64,000 nucleotides of DNA, from positions 41,350,766-41,414,765 of the forward strand of contig CM037785.1 of assembly GCA_021229015.1 (NCBI GenBank), in the 5' to 3' direction. Shown here piece after piece: positions 34,680 to 45,833 of the stretch. Position numbers and translations under genes: made by a program. A model generated the notes under the pieces. That model was not told where the DNA came from. It saw nothing but the letters and a program-made list of their open reading frames with translations, and searched no databases. Position 1 is the first letter of the stretch. Every line of letters begins with the position of its first letter. The DNA comes from Solen grandis (lineage: Eukaryota > Mollusca > Bivalvia > Adapedonta > Solenidae).

Positions 34680-34905
34680 TTATATAGAAAATTTTAAAAT
34701 TCTTCTATGAAGCCAATGGTCAGAATTTAATCTCATTTTGCAGAAGTGGTCACCTCATGAATGTCTACCATAATTACTATATTAAGGTTGATCCCTTGAA
34801 AAATGAAGCCCCTAGTGGGTCATAGATTCCAACAACTTTAATCATTTTAAATAAGATGATGTACTCTGGTGAGCGATCTTAAGGGCTATATGGCCCTCTT
34901 GTTTC
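34680..34905 (+). repeat. 3' end of a family A-type element
   Basis: Decayed words ('ggtcagaatttaatctcatt', 'aaggttgatccc') are followed by GTGAGCGATCTTAAGGGC, a GGGC/GGCCC stem and CTCTTGTTT, the family A terminus. The 5' part is missing or unrecognisable. The rest of 34156-35163 shows nothing nameable. Confidence 0.5.
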
Positions 34906-35163
34906 AATTAATACTCAGTATACCTATGTTGTTTTGAATATTTAATCGCTGGATCAGAGTATCGGTGTGAAAGTTGTCTTATAGGTGTGATGTGTACCAC
35001 TTTTAATTTTGACAATTTCATAAAACTAATTTTCCTGGGCAAGACATGTGAGCTCTGTGTTACAATCATATTCACCATGATAAATACACATTCCACTAAA
35101 GTTGTATTTGTAGTACAGTCAAACCTGTCTTAAGCGGTCAAAGGAACAAGAGAAAGTGGCTGC

Positions 35164-35405
35164 TTAACCCTTTCCCTCATATATACTCATTTTGACGCAC
35201 TCAGTAGGTATCACATAATGTCTGATCTACAGAAAACCACAGTTAAACCTTACCAAATTTAATTACAAAATCCTCATTTCCAGACCACTGAGAAGCAGCG
35301 AACAGCATAAAACCTGATCAGCCTGCGAGTTACTTGCAGGCTGATCTGGTTTTATGTTGTTCACATAGGTCTTTTCATGGTTTCCTCTATGAGGGAAAGG
35401 GTTAA
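35164..35405 (+). mobile_element. piggyBac-type MITE, copy 3
   Basis: TTAA at 35164-35167 and 35402-35405 with the shared inverted ends. The palindrome is present with one arm change ('gagttacttgcag'). Confidence 0.85.
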
Positions 35406-35775
35406 CAGAGGTGACTGCTGAATGAAGTTGAAAAATATAACAAAAGGATACAGTTTGGTTGTATTAAATTGACCACAAAATGCAGGTTTACTGCTTAGTA
35501 CAGGTGGCCACTAATACAGGTTTAGCTGTATTTTCTTTCCTCTAAGTCTAATCATTAACTGTAACTATACATCTCAATATTCCACACAACATACTAAACT
35601 TCTGTCAGTCTTTTATATATGCATTATTATCATAAATGTATGTGTGATTTAATGCGATGAGAAATTGATTGTGTGAATGTGCTAATTTTGTTTTACATGA
35701 TAAATCATAATGCAAATTTATTCACTTTATGTTTTATTATTCTCTTCACTCTTTCCATAGTTTGATGGAATGAAT

Positions 35776-36005
35776 AGTTTCCTCTGATTTTGATACAGAT
35801 TATATAGAGGAACTGAAAGAGTTGCTACTTTAGTAAATAATTCCCTATGATTTTGATACAGATTATAAAGAGTGAATAATTCCCTATGATTTTGATACAG
35901 ATTATATAGAAGAACTGAAAGAGTTGCTAGTTTAGTGAATGCTGTAGTTCCCTATGATTTTGATACAGATTATATAGAGGAACAGAACTGAAAGAGTTGC
36001 CACTT
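35776..36005 (+). repeat. Short tandem repeat with a coding-like phrase
   Basis: Four irregular copies of 'tatgattttgatacagatta', three of them followed by 'aactgaaagagttgc'. Translated in one frame each long copy reads YDFDTDYIEELKELL before a stop. No open frame spans the repeats, so I treat it as a non-coding tandem repeat that may derive from an exon. Confidence 0.55.
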
Positions 36006-37497
36006 TTTCAACCTTGACAATTTCCAGGAATGCATGTGTATGGATGACTTTTGTCATCATTGTAATTGTGTATTAATGTCATTTTATTGAAATGTAATGT
36101 GGATATAATAACACTGTTATATGTAATACGGAAAAAATAGGCTTTTGATTTTTATGATGGGGAAGGGGCCTTATATACATAATTTGGAGGCTTGGGGGAA
36201 AAGAATCTTGCTGGGCTTAGTAATTGAAACTCGAGGGTAAAAAAATTCCAAAATCACAAAAAGAACAATATTTTGAGGATTTTGTGGATATTTTCTTAAT
36301 TATTTTAATAGAAATTGACCCATTACCATTAATATTCACTGGTCAAAAGGCACAATTTCTGAAATTTCAAGGGTTAAAACCCTGACCCCAGAGTCCAAGT
36401 AGAGCCCTGATCCTTGGGCAATTTACAATTTGAAGTAAATTGTAAGAATTAAAAAGACGGTAAGACAACCCTGATAAAGAAGGGAAAAAAAGTCACTACA
36501 GCAAGAACTCAGACAGAATGGAGAAAGGCATTTATCATGTACAGGATTGTTATCAGGTAATGCCAAATGGTTGTATGTAATTAGTAAGGAAGAAAAAGCA
36601 ATATATTGGTAAATTATTTAGTAAATTTAAATTTAGGTGGCAGAAAAGTTACTTTCTGTTTCTGAGTAAAACAGTAATGAAGATCAAGCAAACTTTATCT
36701 AGAGAAGTATATTCAAATTCAGATGTAAGGTTTTCAAAAGCCGCCTGTATTAAGGAACATTAATTTGACAGCACAGCATACTGATAATGAAACATAAATG
36801 TGTTAAAACTCAAGATAATTAAAAATGAAGAAAAAGTTCATTGGATTTAATTGATACACTTTACATATTATATAAACAATTTCTAATGACTGCACTGGCC
36901 AGGATCCAAAGTGTTCACACAGTTCAGGACAAAAACATCATTCTCATCCTGAAAATCCTTTTCTTTCAAGATAAGCTGTTCAGAATGTGATATCATAGAC
37001 TCTGAAAAATGGTCATGTGATGTGTCAGAATGGCCGTCTTTATTCTTAAATTACAAGGTCATCTTTTACAAAATTTGAAGAAAAAAGTTCAAGAACATCA
37101 TTTGATATCATATGCAACTCATTTACAAACAGTTCTTGATAGTGTTGCATTTCCCTTTAATAAGAACAAACATTAATGTTGAATGTTTTCTATGTTAAGT
37201 AAAAGTTATATCACTATGTAGATTTATTGTACATAAAGAGTTAATTCTCCCTGATTCAACAAATTGTTCTTCTGAATCGGTGTACAGACCATATTCCCTG
37301 AGTGTTTCGTAGTCATGTCAATACTGCTGGAGAATGTCACTGAAAGGTTTATGAGAGTGTGGTGGTGTTTGAAAGTGCCTGTATACTAAGTAGGTCTATA
37401 ATGTATACGGATGTGAAATTTTCAGCCTCTTAATTAACGGTTTAGAGGCCTTCCTGTATTTGTAGGATAATCTAAGAAGCACTACTTTTGCAGCAGG
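36006..37497. other. No recognisable gene
   Basis: AT-rich single-copy-looking sequence with no domain, RNA gene or repeat boundary that I can support. Confidence 0.4.
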
Positions 37498-37735
37498 TAC
37501 CAATATCTGAGAGGTTAGAGCATCCGCCCTGATATCTGGAGGTTATGGGATAGTCCCAGACCATAACATACCAATGTCATAAAAAATGGTACACATATCT
37601 AGCTCTCTTCCTTAGTGCTAAGCATTTAAGGGTAGTTCCAGGACTGTTTGGCCCTGTGTCAGGATAATGTGACTGGGTATGGTAGCAGTATATCTGTCTC
37701 AAGTAGACATAGTCTCCAAATGGCTCAAAATACAA
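37498..37735 (+). repeat. tRNA-derived SINE-like repeat, copy 2
   Basis: It starts with an A-box-like 'gagaggttagagcatccgcc' and shares 'ataacataccaatgtcat', 'gtagttccaggactgtttgg', 'ataatgtgactgggtatgg' and 'tctcaagtagacatagtct' with the copy at 9780. Its B box is mutated (GGATAGTCCC) and the tail is lost. Confidence 0.6.
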
Positions 37736-38099
37736 ACAACTTTTGCAGTATTTATATTGAGACAGCAATTCATTCTCATCAGTCCCTACTTTTAAAAACT
37801 ATGATTCAGAGCATGACATACAGTCCAACTTAATTTTCCTTTTCAGCCTTCAGCCTTATTGGAAGGTTAAACATTGCACAATTAACTCTAAAGATCATAA
37901 TCCCATCTATGTCCCCCTCTTATCCTTTAAGTTTCACCCAATTAGTCCAAAATTTCCCACAAAAGCATGTGAATACATTCAATCTACAAACAGAAAGAAA
38001 TAAACATCAAAAGATTTTACCTAAACAGACTTGCTGAATGTGAGGCATCCTTTGATCTCAGACTGATTGCTCAGAGTTAAGGCACTTAAGGATTTTTTG

Positions 38100-38314
38100 T
38101 TAACCCTTTCCCTCATAGAGGAAACCATGAAAAGACCTATGCGAACAACATAAACCAGATCAGGTTTTATGCTGTTCGCTGCTCCTCAGTGGTCTGGAAA
38201 TGAGGATTTTGTAATTAAATTTGGTAAGGTTTAAATGTGGTTTTCTGCAGATCAGGCTTTATGTGGTACCTATTGAGTGCGTCAAAATGAGTCTATATGA
38301 GGGAAAGGGCGTTA
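38100..38314 (-). mobile_element. piggyBac-type MITE, copy 4, palindrome core deleted
   Basis: TTAA at 38100-38103. The right end has been altered to GGGCGTTA. The centre reads 'taaaccagatcaggtttt': the 'cagcctgcgag...ctcgcaggctgat' core is missing between the two GATC words, shortening the copy to about 215 bp. Confidence 0.8.
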
Positions 38315-38459
38315 CATGAAATATTTGAGTTTGGATTAAATTGACAATACCTGATGTGTAAGATTTAGCCCTTTACCTCATGAAGTTTATGAACAAATTT
38401 ATGACTTTATGAATATTAATAAACTGAACTTTCAATGGGTATATGAATAAGTGAGTGTC

Positions 38460-40113
38460 TTTTTAGCTCACCTGAGCACAAAGTGCTCAAGGTGAGCTTT
38501 TGTGATCGCCCTTCGTGCGGCGTCCGTCGTGTGACGTGCGTCGTGTGTCATCAACAATTTGCTTTAAACGACATCTCCTCTGAAACCACTGGACAGAATT
38601 TAATGAAACTTGGCAGGAATGTTCCTTGGGTGAGGCTCTACAAAAGTTGCTAAAATAAAGTTGATCCATGAAGAACTCTGGTTGCCATGGCAACAAAAAG
38701 AAAAATAATTTGAAAATTTTAAAAATCATCTCCTTCAAAACTTCTGGCCAGATTTTAAAATAAACTGGTACAGATGTTCCTTGGGTCAACCTCTACCAAA
38801 GTTGCTAAAATTATTCCGATCGGTAAAAAAACATGGCCGCCAGGGGCGGGGCTTATTTGCCTTATATGTATATAGAGAAACCTTTAAACAGCATCTCCTC
38901 TGAAACCACTGGACAGAATTTGATTAAACTTGGCAGGGATGATCCTTGGGTCAACCTTCACAAAAGTTGCTAAAATAAACTTGATCCATGTAGAACTCTG
39001 GTTGCCATGGCAACAAAAAGGAGAAAAAAATGAAAACTTTAAAAATCATCTTCTTCAAAACTACTTGCCAGATTTCAAAATAAATTGGTACAGATGTTCC
39101 TTGGGTCAACCTCTACCAAAGTTGCTAAAATTATTCCGATCGGTAAAAAAACATGGCCGCCAGGGGCGGGGCTTATTTGCCTTATATGTATATAGAGAAA
39201 CCTTTAAACAACATCTCCTCTGAAACCACTGGACAGAATTTGATTAAACTTGGCAGGAATGATCCTTGGGTCAACCTTCATAAAAGTTGCTAAAATAAAC
39301 TTGATCCATGTAGAACTCTGGTTGCCATGGCAACAAAAAGAAAAAAAAATGAAAAATTTAAAAATCATCTTCTTCAAAACTACTGGCCAGATTTTAAAAT
39401 AAATTGGTACAGATGTTCGTTGGGTCAACCTCTACCAAAGTTGTTAAAAATTTTCCGATCCGTAAAACACATGGCAGCCAGGGGCGGGGCTTATTTGCCT
39501 TATATGTATATAGGGAAAACTTTAATCAACATTTCCTCTGAAACCACTGGACAGAATTTGATTAAACTTGGCAGGAATGATCCTTGGGTCAACCTTCACA
39601 AAAGTTGCTAAAATAAACTTGATCCATGTAGAACTCTGGTTGCCATGGCAACAAAAAGAAAAAAAAATGAAAACTTTAAAAATCATCTTCTTCAAAACTA
39701 CTGGCCAGATTTTAAAATAAATTGGTACAGATGTTCGTTGGGTCAACCTCTACCAAAGTTGTTAAAAATTTTCGGATCCGTAAAACACATGGCCGCCAGG
39801 GACGGGGCTTATTTGCCTTATATGTATATAGGGAAAACTTTAATCAACATTTCCTCTGAAACCACTGGACAGAATTTGATTAAACTTGGCAGGAATGATC
39901 CTTGGGTCAACCTTCACAAAAGTTCCTAAAATAAACTTGATCCATATAGAACTGGTTGCCATGGCAACAAAAAGAAAAAAAAATATGACAACTTTAAAAA
40001 TCATCTTCTTCAAAACTACTGGCCAGATTTTAAAATAAATTGGTACAGATGTTCCTTGGGTCAACCTATTTATCTCAGGTGAGCGATTTAGGGCCATCAT
40101 GGGCCTCTTGTTT
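38460..40113 (+). mobile_element. Tandem-core element, family A, copy 2
   Basis: The same TTTTTAGCTCACCTGAGC start, hairpin, CGTC stretch and GGGCCATCATGGGCC stem with CTCTTGTTT as copy 1. It has five monomers of about 318 bp (joints near 38880, 39202, 39521 and 39838). Neighbouring monomers share private differences such as 'aatttcgttgggtcaacc'-type changes and 'aaaacttaatcaacattt', indicating local homogenisation. It is non-coding; frames of 94-100 codons inside are repeat artefacts. Confidence 0.8.
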
Positions 40114-40199
40114 GTGTAAAGTATGTAGATATTGTATGAGCAAACAGAGGAGACACTGATCATACAACTCCTTGGAGACTGATTTTTACTTATTTTTTT

Positions 40200-40441
40200 T
40201 TAACCCTTTCCCTCATATAGACTCATTTTGATGCACTCAATAGGTACCACATAAAGCCTGATCTGCAGAAAACCACAGTTAAACCTTACCAAATTTAATT
40301 ATAAAATCCTCATTTCCAGACCACTGAGGAGCAGTGAACAGCATAAAACCTGATCAGCCTGCGAGTTACTCGCAGGCTGATCTGGTTTTATGCTGTTCGC
40401 ATAGGTCTTTTCATGGTGTCCTCTATGAGGGAAAGGGTTAA
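40200..40441 (+). mobile_element. piggyBac-type MITE, copy 5
   Basis: TTAA at 40200-40203 and 40438-40441, with intact inverted ends and palindrome. It lies about 60 bp before the minisatellite upstream of the FAM3-like gene. Confidence 0.85.
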
Positions 40442-40500
40442 GATATGTTTGTAACTATTTTGTTATGGCAATATCAGCATAATGACAAAGTTTTCAACAT

Positions 40501-40838
40501 TTTTTTCAGTTCTTTGTGACTATGTTTTCAGTTATTTGTGACTATGTTTTCAGCCACTTGTGACCATGTTTTCAGCTATTTGTGACCATGTTTTCAGTTA
40601 TTTGTGACCATGTTTTCAGTTATTTGTGACCATGTTTTCAGCTATTTGTGACCATGTTTTCAGCTATTTGTGACCATGTTTTCAGTTATTTGTGACCATG
40701 TTTTCAGTCATTTGTGACCATGTTTTCAGCTATTTGTGACCATGTTTTCAGTCATTTGTGACCATGTTTTCAGTCATTTGTGACCATGTTTTCAGTCATT
40801 TGTGACCATGTTTTCAGTCATTTGTGACCATGTTCCCA
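40501..40838 (+). repeat. 22-bp minisatellite, about 15 units
   Basis: Unit 'ttttcagttatttgtgacca' plus 'tg', nearly perfect over about 335 bp, with alternation of 'gtta', 'gcta' and 'gtca'. The array ends about 70 bp upstream of the FAM3-like start codon, so it lies in the promoter or 5' UTR region. It is a likely site of length polymorphism. Confidence 0.85.
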
Positions 40839-40907
40839 AACATTTCGGTCATATTTCAGGCTGTCCTGAGAAGTTGATCATGTAGGTTGTGCCAAATTCC
40901 ATGAACA

Positions 40908-43900
40908 ATGGTTGTCAGGAAATGCAAACGGATTTTAAGTAAGTACACAGTCTTGATTGTGACCATCTTAAAGGTCAACCTCAACAATTTATTTTTTGTT
41001 CATTTCATTAAAATAATATACAAGACGAAGTATAAGACCTTTTATCGAAAAGAATATAATCATTTATCATATGACATTATGCTTAAACCTTTATCTCATA
41101 AATATTCATGTGGAAATTTATGATTTGATGTATATTAATTTATTGATCTTTAAAATTAATGAAATAATGGATTTTTCTTTGCCACAGATGACTATGGAAA
41201 CTGAGCTAAATATTATATGAGCAAACAGAGGAGACCCTGATCAGACAACTTCTATTGATATATGTTTTAATGGAATATAGATGTTGTCTAAGCTATATGC
41301 TATCTTTAAGACATTGTTTTCATTAAAATTATTGCAAATATACAACATTGCAACTTTTTGTCTGGGCAAAATGCCCAAGGTGAAAGAACCAGGGCCTTTT
41401 GTGACTTAAATGGATGATTGAGACTTCGTGAAGAAATTATGCCTGAACCAAACTATAACCCTTTCCCTCATAGAGGACACCATGAAAAGACCTATGCGAA
41501 CAGCATAAAACCAGATCAGCCTGCGAGTAACTCGCAAGCTGATCAGGTTTTATGCTGTTCGCTGCTTCTCAGTGGTCTGGAAATGAGGACTTTATAATTA
41601 AATTTGGTACGGTTTAACTGTGGTTTTCTGCAGATCAGGCTTTATGTGGTACCTATTGAGTGCGTCAAAATGAGTCTATATGAGGGAAAGGGTTAAAGAT
41701 ATAAACCATAATAATTTTGCAGGCATTAAAAAGGTCTTCCTGGTCTCTCTGTGTTGCCTGGTGGTCTTGTACATTGGATCTGTGATTCAGCGAAGTGGAA
41801 GTAAGTCATTATTTCTGTTAATACTTTTTTATTTGATTGACATATGTTTAAATTTTGAAATTTATACTTGTTCTTTTGTTGTTGTTGTTGTTTTTTTGGA
41901 TAATTTTTGCAGATGATATTAGCTGAGGGGAGATATTGTTATAGTGAGAGTAAGGTCATTTTATAATCAAAGTGAGATGGTGGTGTCTTGAATGGTTGCT
42001 TTTGAAGCCTCGGTCCACAGTTAATATAAGTAATTTAAATTATTTTACTAAGATGGCCCTCTTATTATTTTTATCCCCCTACCTCCCCCTCATATTTGGT
42101 TATTACGTATATGATATCAAAATACAGATCAAGTTCAAATTATTTGGTTACCACTTTGCTGATATACAGTTTTCAATTATCATTTTTCTTTTTCAATCAG
42201 TAAATATTACTTGAGTAAAATATTCAAATGTCAATTGTTTCAGTAACTTTTGAAAGATTCAATGGATATAATTCATACTTGGCTTGTGTGTTTATGATAT
42301 CAAAATGCATTCTAAGTAATACATTTACTAACCACTCAATATTGGTTGAGTTATCATTCTTGAGATATTTTAAGGTCAAATTTCAGTTTTGAAATACTTT
42401 GTGTTTTAAATTCATACTTGATCTGCAAGTGAAGCATATTAAAAAAGAAAAGAGACAATCTTAATATAGCTTACAATCCAACAAATCTTAATGGAGTTAC
42501 AGCCCTGTTTTACCTTAACAATGTAAATATTAGTTTCTGTGTAAAATTCATAATGCCATTTGCTTTGTGCACTCCTCTTCTTTTATATTTCCAGTTTTTC
42601 ATCATTTTCAGTATCATATAACAGGGGTATCTAATTCCTATGAACACATTTCTAGTTTGTACCAGGTCTTGTATTTTGTTTTAAGTTTGTGTATGGAAAT
42701 TGATTGCAGTTACTCTTAAAATTTCAGGAACAAGAAACAGAGAGGTATGGAGTGTATCAGGTTTCAAAAATATTTCAGGTAATTTGAAATTATTGTTTTT
42801 TTTAGCTCATCTGAACACAACTTGCTGATAGTGAGCTATTGTGATCACCTTGTGTTTATGGTCCATCATTTTCTGTTGCCAGCAATTTGTTTAAAATAAC
42901 ATCCCTTTTTAACCCTTTCCCTCTTAGAGGAAACCATGAAAAGACCTATGCGAACAACATAAAACCAGATCAGCCTGCGAGTAACTCGCAGGCTGATCAG
43001 GTTTTATGCTGTTCGCTGCTCCTCAGTGGTCTGGAAATGAGGATTTTGTAATTAAATTTGGTAAGGTTTAACTGTGGTTTTCTGCAGATCAGGCTTTATG
43101 TGGTACCTATTGAGTGCGTCAAAATGAGTCTATATGAGGAAAAAGGTTAAACTGTTTAGCCGAAATTGATAAAACTTGGCATGGATTAGCTTTGGATAGT
43201 CTTTCACAAAAGTTGCTAAAATAAACTTGATCCATGCAGAATGCTATGGTTTTATTAAAAAAAAAAATCTATCTTTTTTAATTGGTAGTGAGATTTATTT
43301 TATTTAGCACAAATGATCACTTCATGGCCCTCTATGATTACAATCTGACTAAAGTCATCTCCAGTATATACTCTACTGTAGGAAGATCGTGTACTTTAGT
43401 CAGATTGTCTGGTTATTGCTAAAAGCAAAGTTGATCCATTGATCCTCATGTTGATGCTAACTTGTTTTTATAAAGTGGCTGGAATTTAAAAAAAATTCTA
43501 AGAGCAACAAATCAACAAGAGGAGAACAAAAGGATTTTTGCAATGCAAGGCGGTGATAACATGGAAATAATACAAATACAATAGGACCTCCTACTGTAGG
43601 CTGAATTAGTCCAGAACATGATTCAAACCCACAACTGCAATCCTTCCTTGCATAACAGTGACATGACATTGACTCTGCTGATTGGGCAACCCCACTTAAA
43701 GGTGCCCTATCTATGGAAATCCTGATTTAACCAGTATCATGTCGCTACATTGACAGAAAGCCCTAACAAAAGGAAAATATTCTAATTATAATAACCCTTT
43801 CCCTCATAGAGGAAACCATGAAAAGACCTATGCGAACAGCATAAAACCAAAACTCGCGGGCTGATCAGGTTTTATGCTGTTCGCTACTCCTCAGTGGTCT

Positions 43901-44922
43901 GGAAATGAGGATTTTGTAATTAAATTTGGTACAGTTTAACTGTGGTTTTCTGCAGGTCAGGCTTTATGTGGTACCTATTGAGTGCGTCAAAATGAGTCTA
44001 TATGAGGGAAAGGGTTAAAATATTGAAATATGGGAAATGGATCTTTTATAGAGGAGGAAGAAAAGTTAAATTTATTTACAGCTAAGTCATGTATTGATTG
44101 CTGTTGACAGATGGAATATGTGGAGCTGCCTGCAGTGTGGGACAAGTGTCTTTCTACGTTAAAACTGGGGTAGAGAATAAACAGGGCCCTGTCATCTGCT
44201 TCAGGAACAAAGTGTAAGTGAATAGTTCAAAGGTGTAAAAACATAGGTATACTGAATTATTATTATAGAAAACCAACTTGTTACAAACTTGGTTACAAGA
44301 GGTTATCAATTCTCAGGCCCTAGTATTTTCTTTATATGGATAAATGAATATAAAAATTTTACTTCTTAAATGTTACTTTCGATTACTGATTTTCTAAAGA
44401 TTGACTGTCTTTAGATAGTGAGCTTCAGATACCAGGGGCCCATTTCACTAAACTTTTATGAACAAATTTGATCTTAGTTGTAAATATGTGTTCTACACTG
44501 TGTCTTCAAATATCTAATTTGCTCTATTAAATATGAAGAAATTACATATTTCAAACAGGGCAATTTCTGTAGAGAAAAAAAATCACATGAATACTACTTT
44601 TATTTCTGTGAAATTTTGCTTACAAAGATTTTTCAGTACATGTATAAAATTTTGTGAAACAGGGCCCCAGTATATGAAATGTTTTACAGCAATATCATAT
44701 CACCCAAGATTGATTTTGCAATAACCAGCATATTGCAGTATATTGCAAGCCTTTTTAGGCTGTGTATATTTACCAAGTGTTATATATTGAAGTCCATTTT
44801 GACACAGAGAACTTATTGTTTTGTTTTCAGTGATGATAATTTTCTGTGTACTTTCTCTTACAGGATCATGAGTGACAAGAAGAAGAATGTGAATAGAGGG
44901 ATAAATATGGTCATTATAGATG
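40908..44922 (+). CDS. FAM3-like: FAM3-like secreted protein, 5' part (5 exons)
   Basis: Exons are 40908-40938, 41723-41800, 42728-42778, 44111-44213 and 44864-44922, all with AG/GT borders and phases that fit end to end (322 nt, 107 aa plus one base). The N-terminus MVVRKCKRIL, then KKVFLVSLCCLVVLYIG, is a basic head plus a hydrophobic signal or anchor. Exon 4 gives GICGAACSVGQVSFYVKTG and NKQGPVICFRNKV; exon 5 gives MSDKKKNVNRGINMVIIDG. These match the first half of the ILEI/PANDER domain of FAM3 proteins (CG...C...GP.ICxxxxxxMSxxxxNVGRGIN), cytokine-like secreted factors. Cysteines of that domain are visible. Exon 5 ends in a GT donor (44923) and the rest of the domain is absent; a 100-N gap follows at 45156. 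The start is in a short first exon, chosen for its ATG, good donor and matching phase, and is less certain than exons 2-5. The introns carry three MITEs plus part of a fourth cut by the gap. Confidence 0.8.
41455..41696 (-). mobile_element. piggyBac-type MITE, copy 6, next to a splice acceptor
   Basis: The right TTAA (41693-41696) ends 26 bp before FAM3-like exon 2. The left TTAA has become ATAA. Ends and palindrome are intact apart from one arm change. Confidence 0.85.
42801..43460 (+). repeat. Degenerate family A copy in FAM3-like intron 3
   Basis: It starts 'tttttagctcatctgaacac' and has 'aataacatccc' immediately before and 'gataaaacttggcatgg' and 'aaagttgctaaaataaact' after a MITE. The two parts join in the family A order once the MITE is removed. 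Confidence 0.65.
42909..43150 (-). mobile_element. piggyBac-type MITE, copy 7, nested in family A
   Basis: TTAA at 42909-42912 and 43147-43150. Inverted ends carry small changes (CCCTTTCCCTCTTA / GAGGAAAAAGG). The palindrome is intact. It is inserted inside the older family A copy. Confidence 0.85.
43540..43700 (-). repeat. Possible old tRNA-derived SINE
   Basis: On the minus strand 'gggtttgaatcatg' resembles a B box and 'gttgcccaatcagcagagtc' an A-box side. No second copy or target duplication was found. Confidence 0.25.
43791..44018 (-). mobile_element. piggyBac-type MITE, copy 8, palindrome arm reduced
   Basis: Left TTAA mutated to ATAA (43791-43794), right TTAA at 44015-44018. The centre reads 'ataaaaccaaaactcgcggg', so most of one palindrome arm is deleted. 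It lies about 92 bp upstream of FAM3-like exon 4. Confidence 0.8.
44433..44670. mobile_element. MITE with GGGGCCC ends in FAM3-like intron 4
   Basis: The left end CAGGGGCCCATTTCACTAAA and right end TTTTGTGAAACAGGGCCCCA form imperfect inverted repeats of about 25 bp, 238 bp apart. There is no coding capacity and no sure target duplication. GGGCCC...TTTCA-ended MITEs are widespread in invertebrates. Confidence 0.55.
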
Positions 44923-45073
44923 GTAATTATCAGTGATGTTATGTCTGTACTGTCATGAATGATTTGTCTCAATTCAAAATTTGCCCAATGTGAGGCTGGT
45001 TGAGTTATATTAGACACATCAGTAAACAAAAAAGACATGTATTTAATACAGTTATCACAAGTTTTGGGACACT

Positions 45074-45155
45074 TTAACCCTTTCCCTCATAGAGGATACC
45101 ATGAAAAGACCTATGCGAACAGCATAAAACCAGATCTTACTAGCAGGCTGATCAG
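45074..45155 (-). mobile_element. piggyBac-type MITE, copy 9, cut by the gap
   Basis: TTAA at 45074-45077 and a normal left end. The sequence stops at 'caggctgatcag' where the N run begins, i.e. in the palindrome. Confidence 0.8.
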
Positions 45156-45255
45156 NNNNNNNNNNNNNNNNNNNNNNNNNNNNNNNNNNNNNNNNNNNNN
45201 NNNNNNNNNNNNNNNNNNNNNNNNNNNNNNNNNNNNNNNNNNNNNNNNNNNNNNN
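45156..45255. other. Assembly gap of 100 N
   Basis: Exactly 100 unknown bases, the usual placeholder for a gap of unknown size. The left flank is a palindromic MITE and the right flank the CRE-rich array, both hard to assemble. The missing FAM3-like exons may be in it, or the two sides may not be neighbours. Confidence 0.95.
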
Positions 45256-45833
45256 TGAAAATCATAGAATTCAAAATACCATCTCTTGGAAAATAAGGCC
45301 TCGAAATTTCAATGTCCTTGGACCATATTAACATATAAAATTATGTGTTTAAATATTAGAAATTTGATGACGTCATATGACGTCACAAAACGTCCATTTT
45401 CACAAACTATTTAATCTATCGGAGATCTATATACTGACAAAATAGCAACCTTCTCTCTCATTTAGGGACGATTTTATGAGCATTTATCAATTTGACGTCC
45501 TTGGTTTGAATCTTGCATTCGCCATAGAACCTTGGGCTTTTCGAATTTTGAAAAACGGACACCGTGATGGACAACTAGAACATAATATACACATTCTGTG
45601 AAATTTGATAAAAATCGGTTTATTAATTTTCGCTCTGGACCGCGTACAAACTTTTGTAGCAATTGCCAAGTGTGACGTCATAATGACGTCATAGGCATTT
45701 GAAAATTATAGAATCTTTTAATTACTCATATGAATAATATGCCATCGAAATTTCATTCTCTAGGACGATTGCAACATATGAAAATCCTTGAGGAAGAAAA
45801 GAATAATAATATTAATAATAATAATAATAATAA

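Noticed and set aside
38487..40163. Overlapping 94-107 codon frames on both strands (MATKRKKNE..., MTQGTSVP...).
   Set aside because: They are translations of the family A monomers, recur with the monomer period, and occur on both strands, so they are repeat artefacts.
40501..40838. Short regularly repeated units resembling a CRISPR array.
   Set aside because: There are no unique spacers: units are contiguous 22-bp minisatellite repeats in a eukaryotic gene region.
44434..45038. Several 63-112 codon frames around FAM3-like exon 5 on both strands.
   Set aside because: They run through a MITE and intron sequence; only the 44864-44922 segment has homology and correct splice borders.
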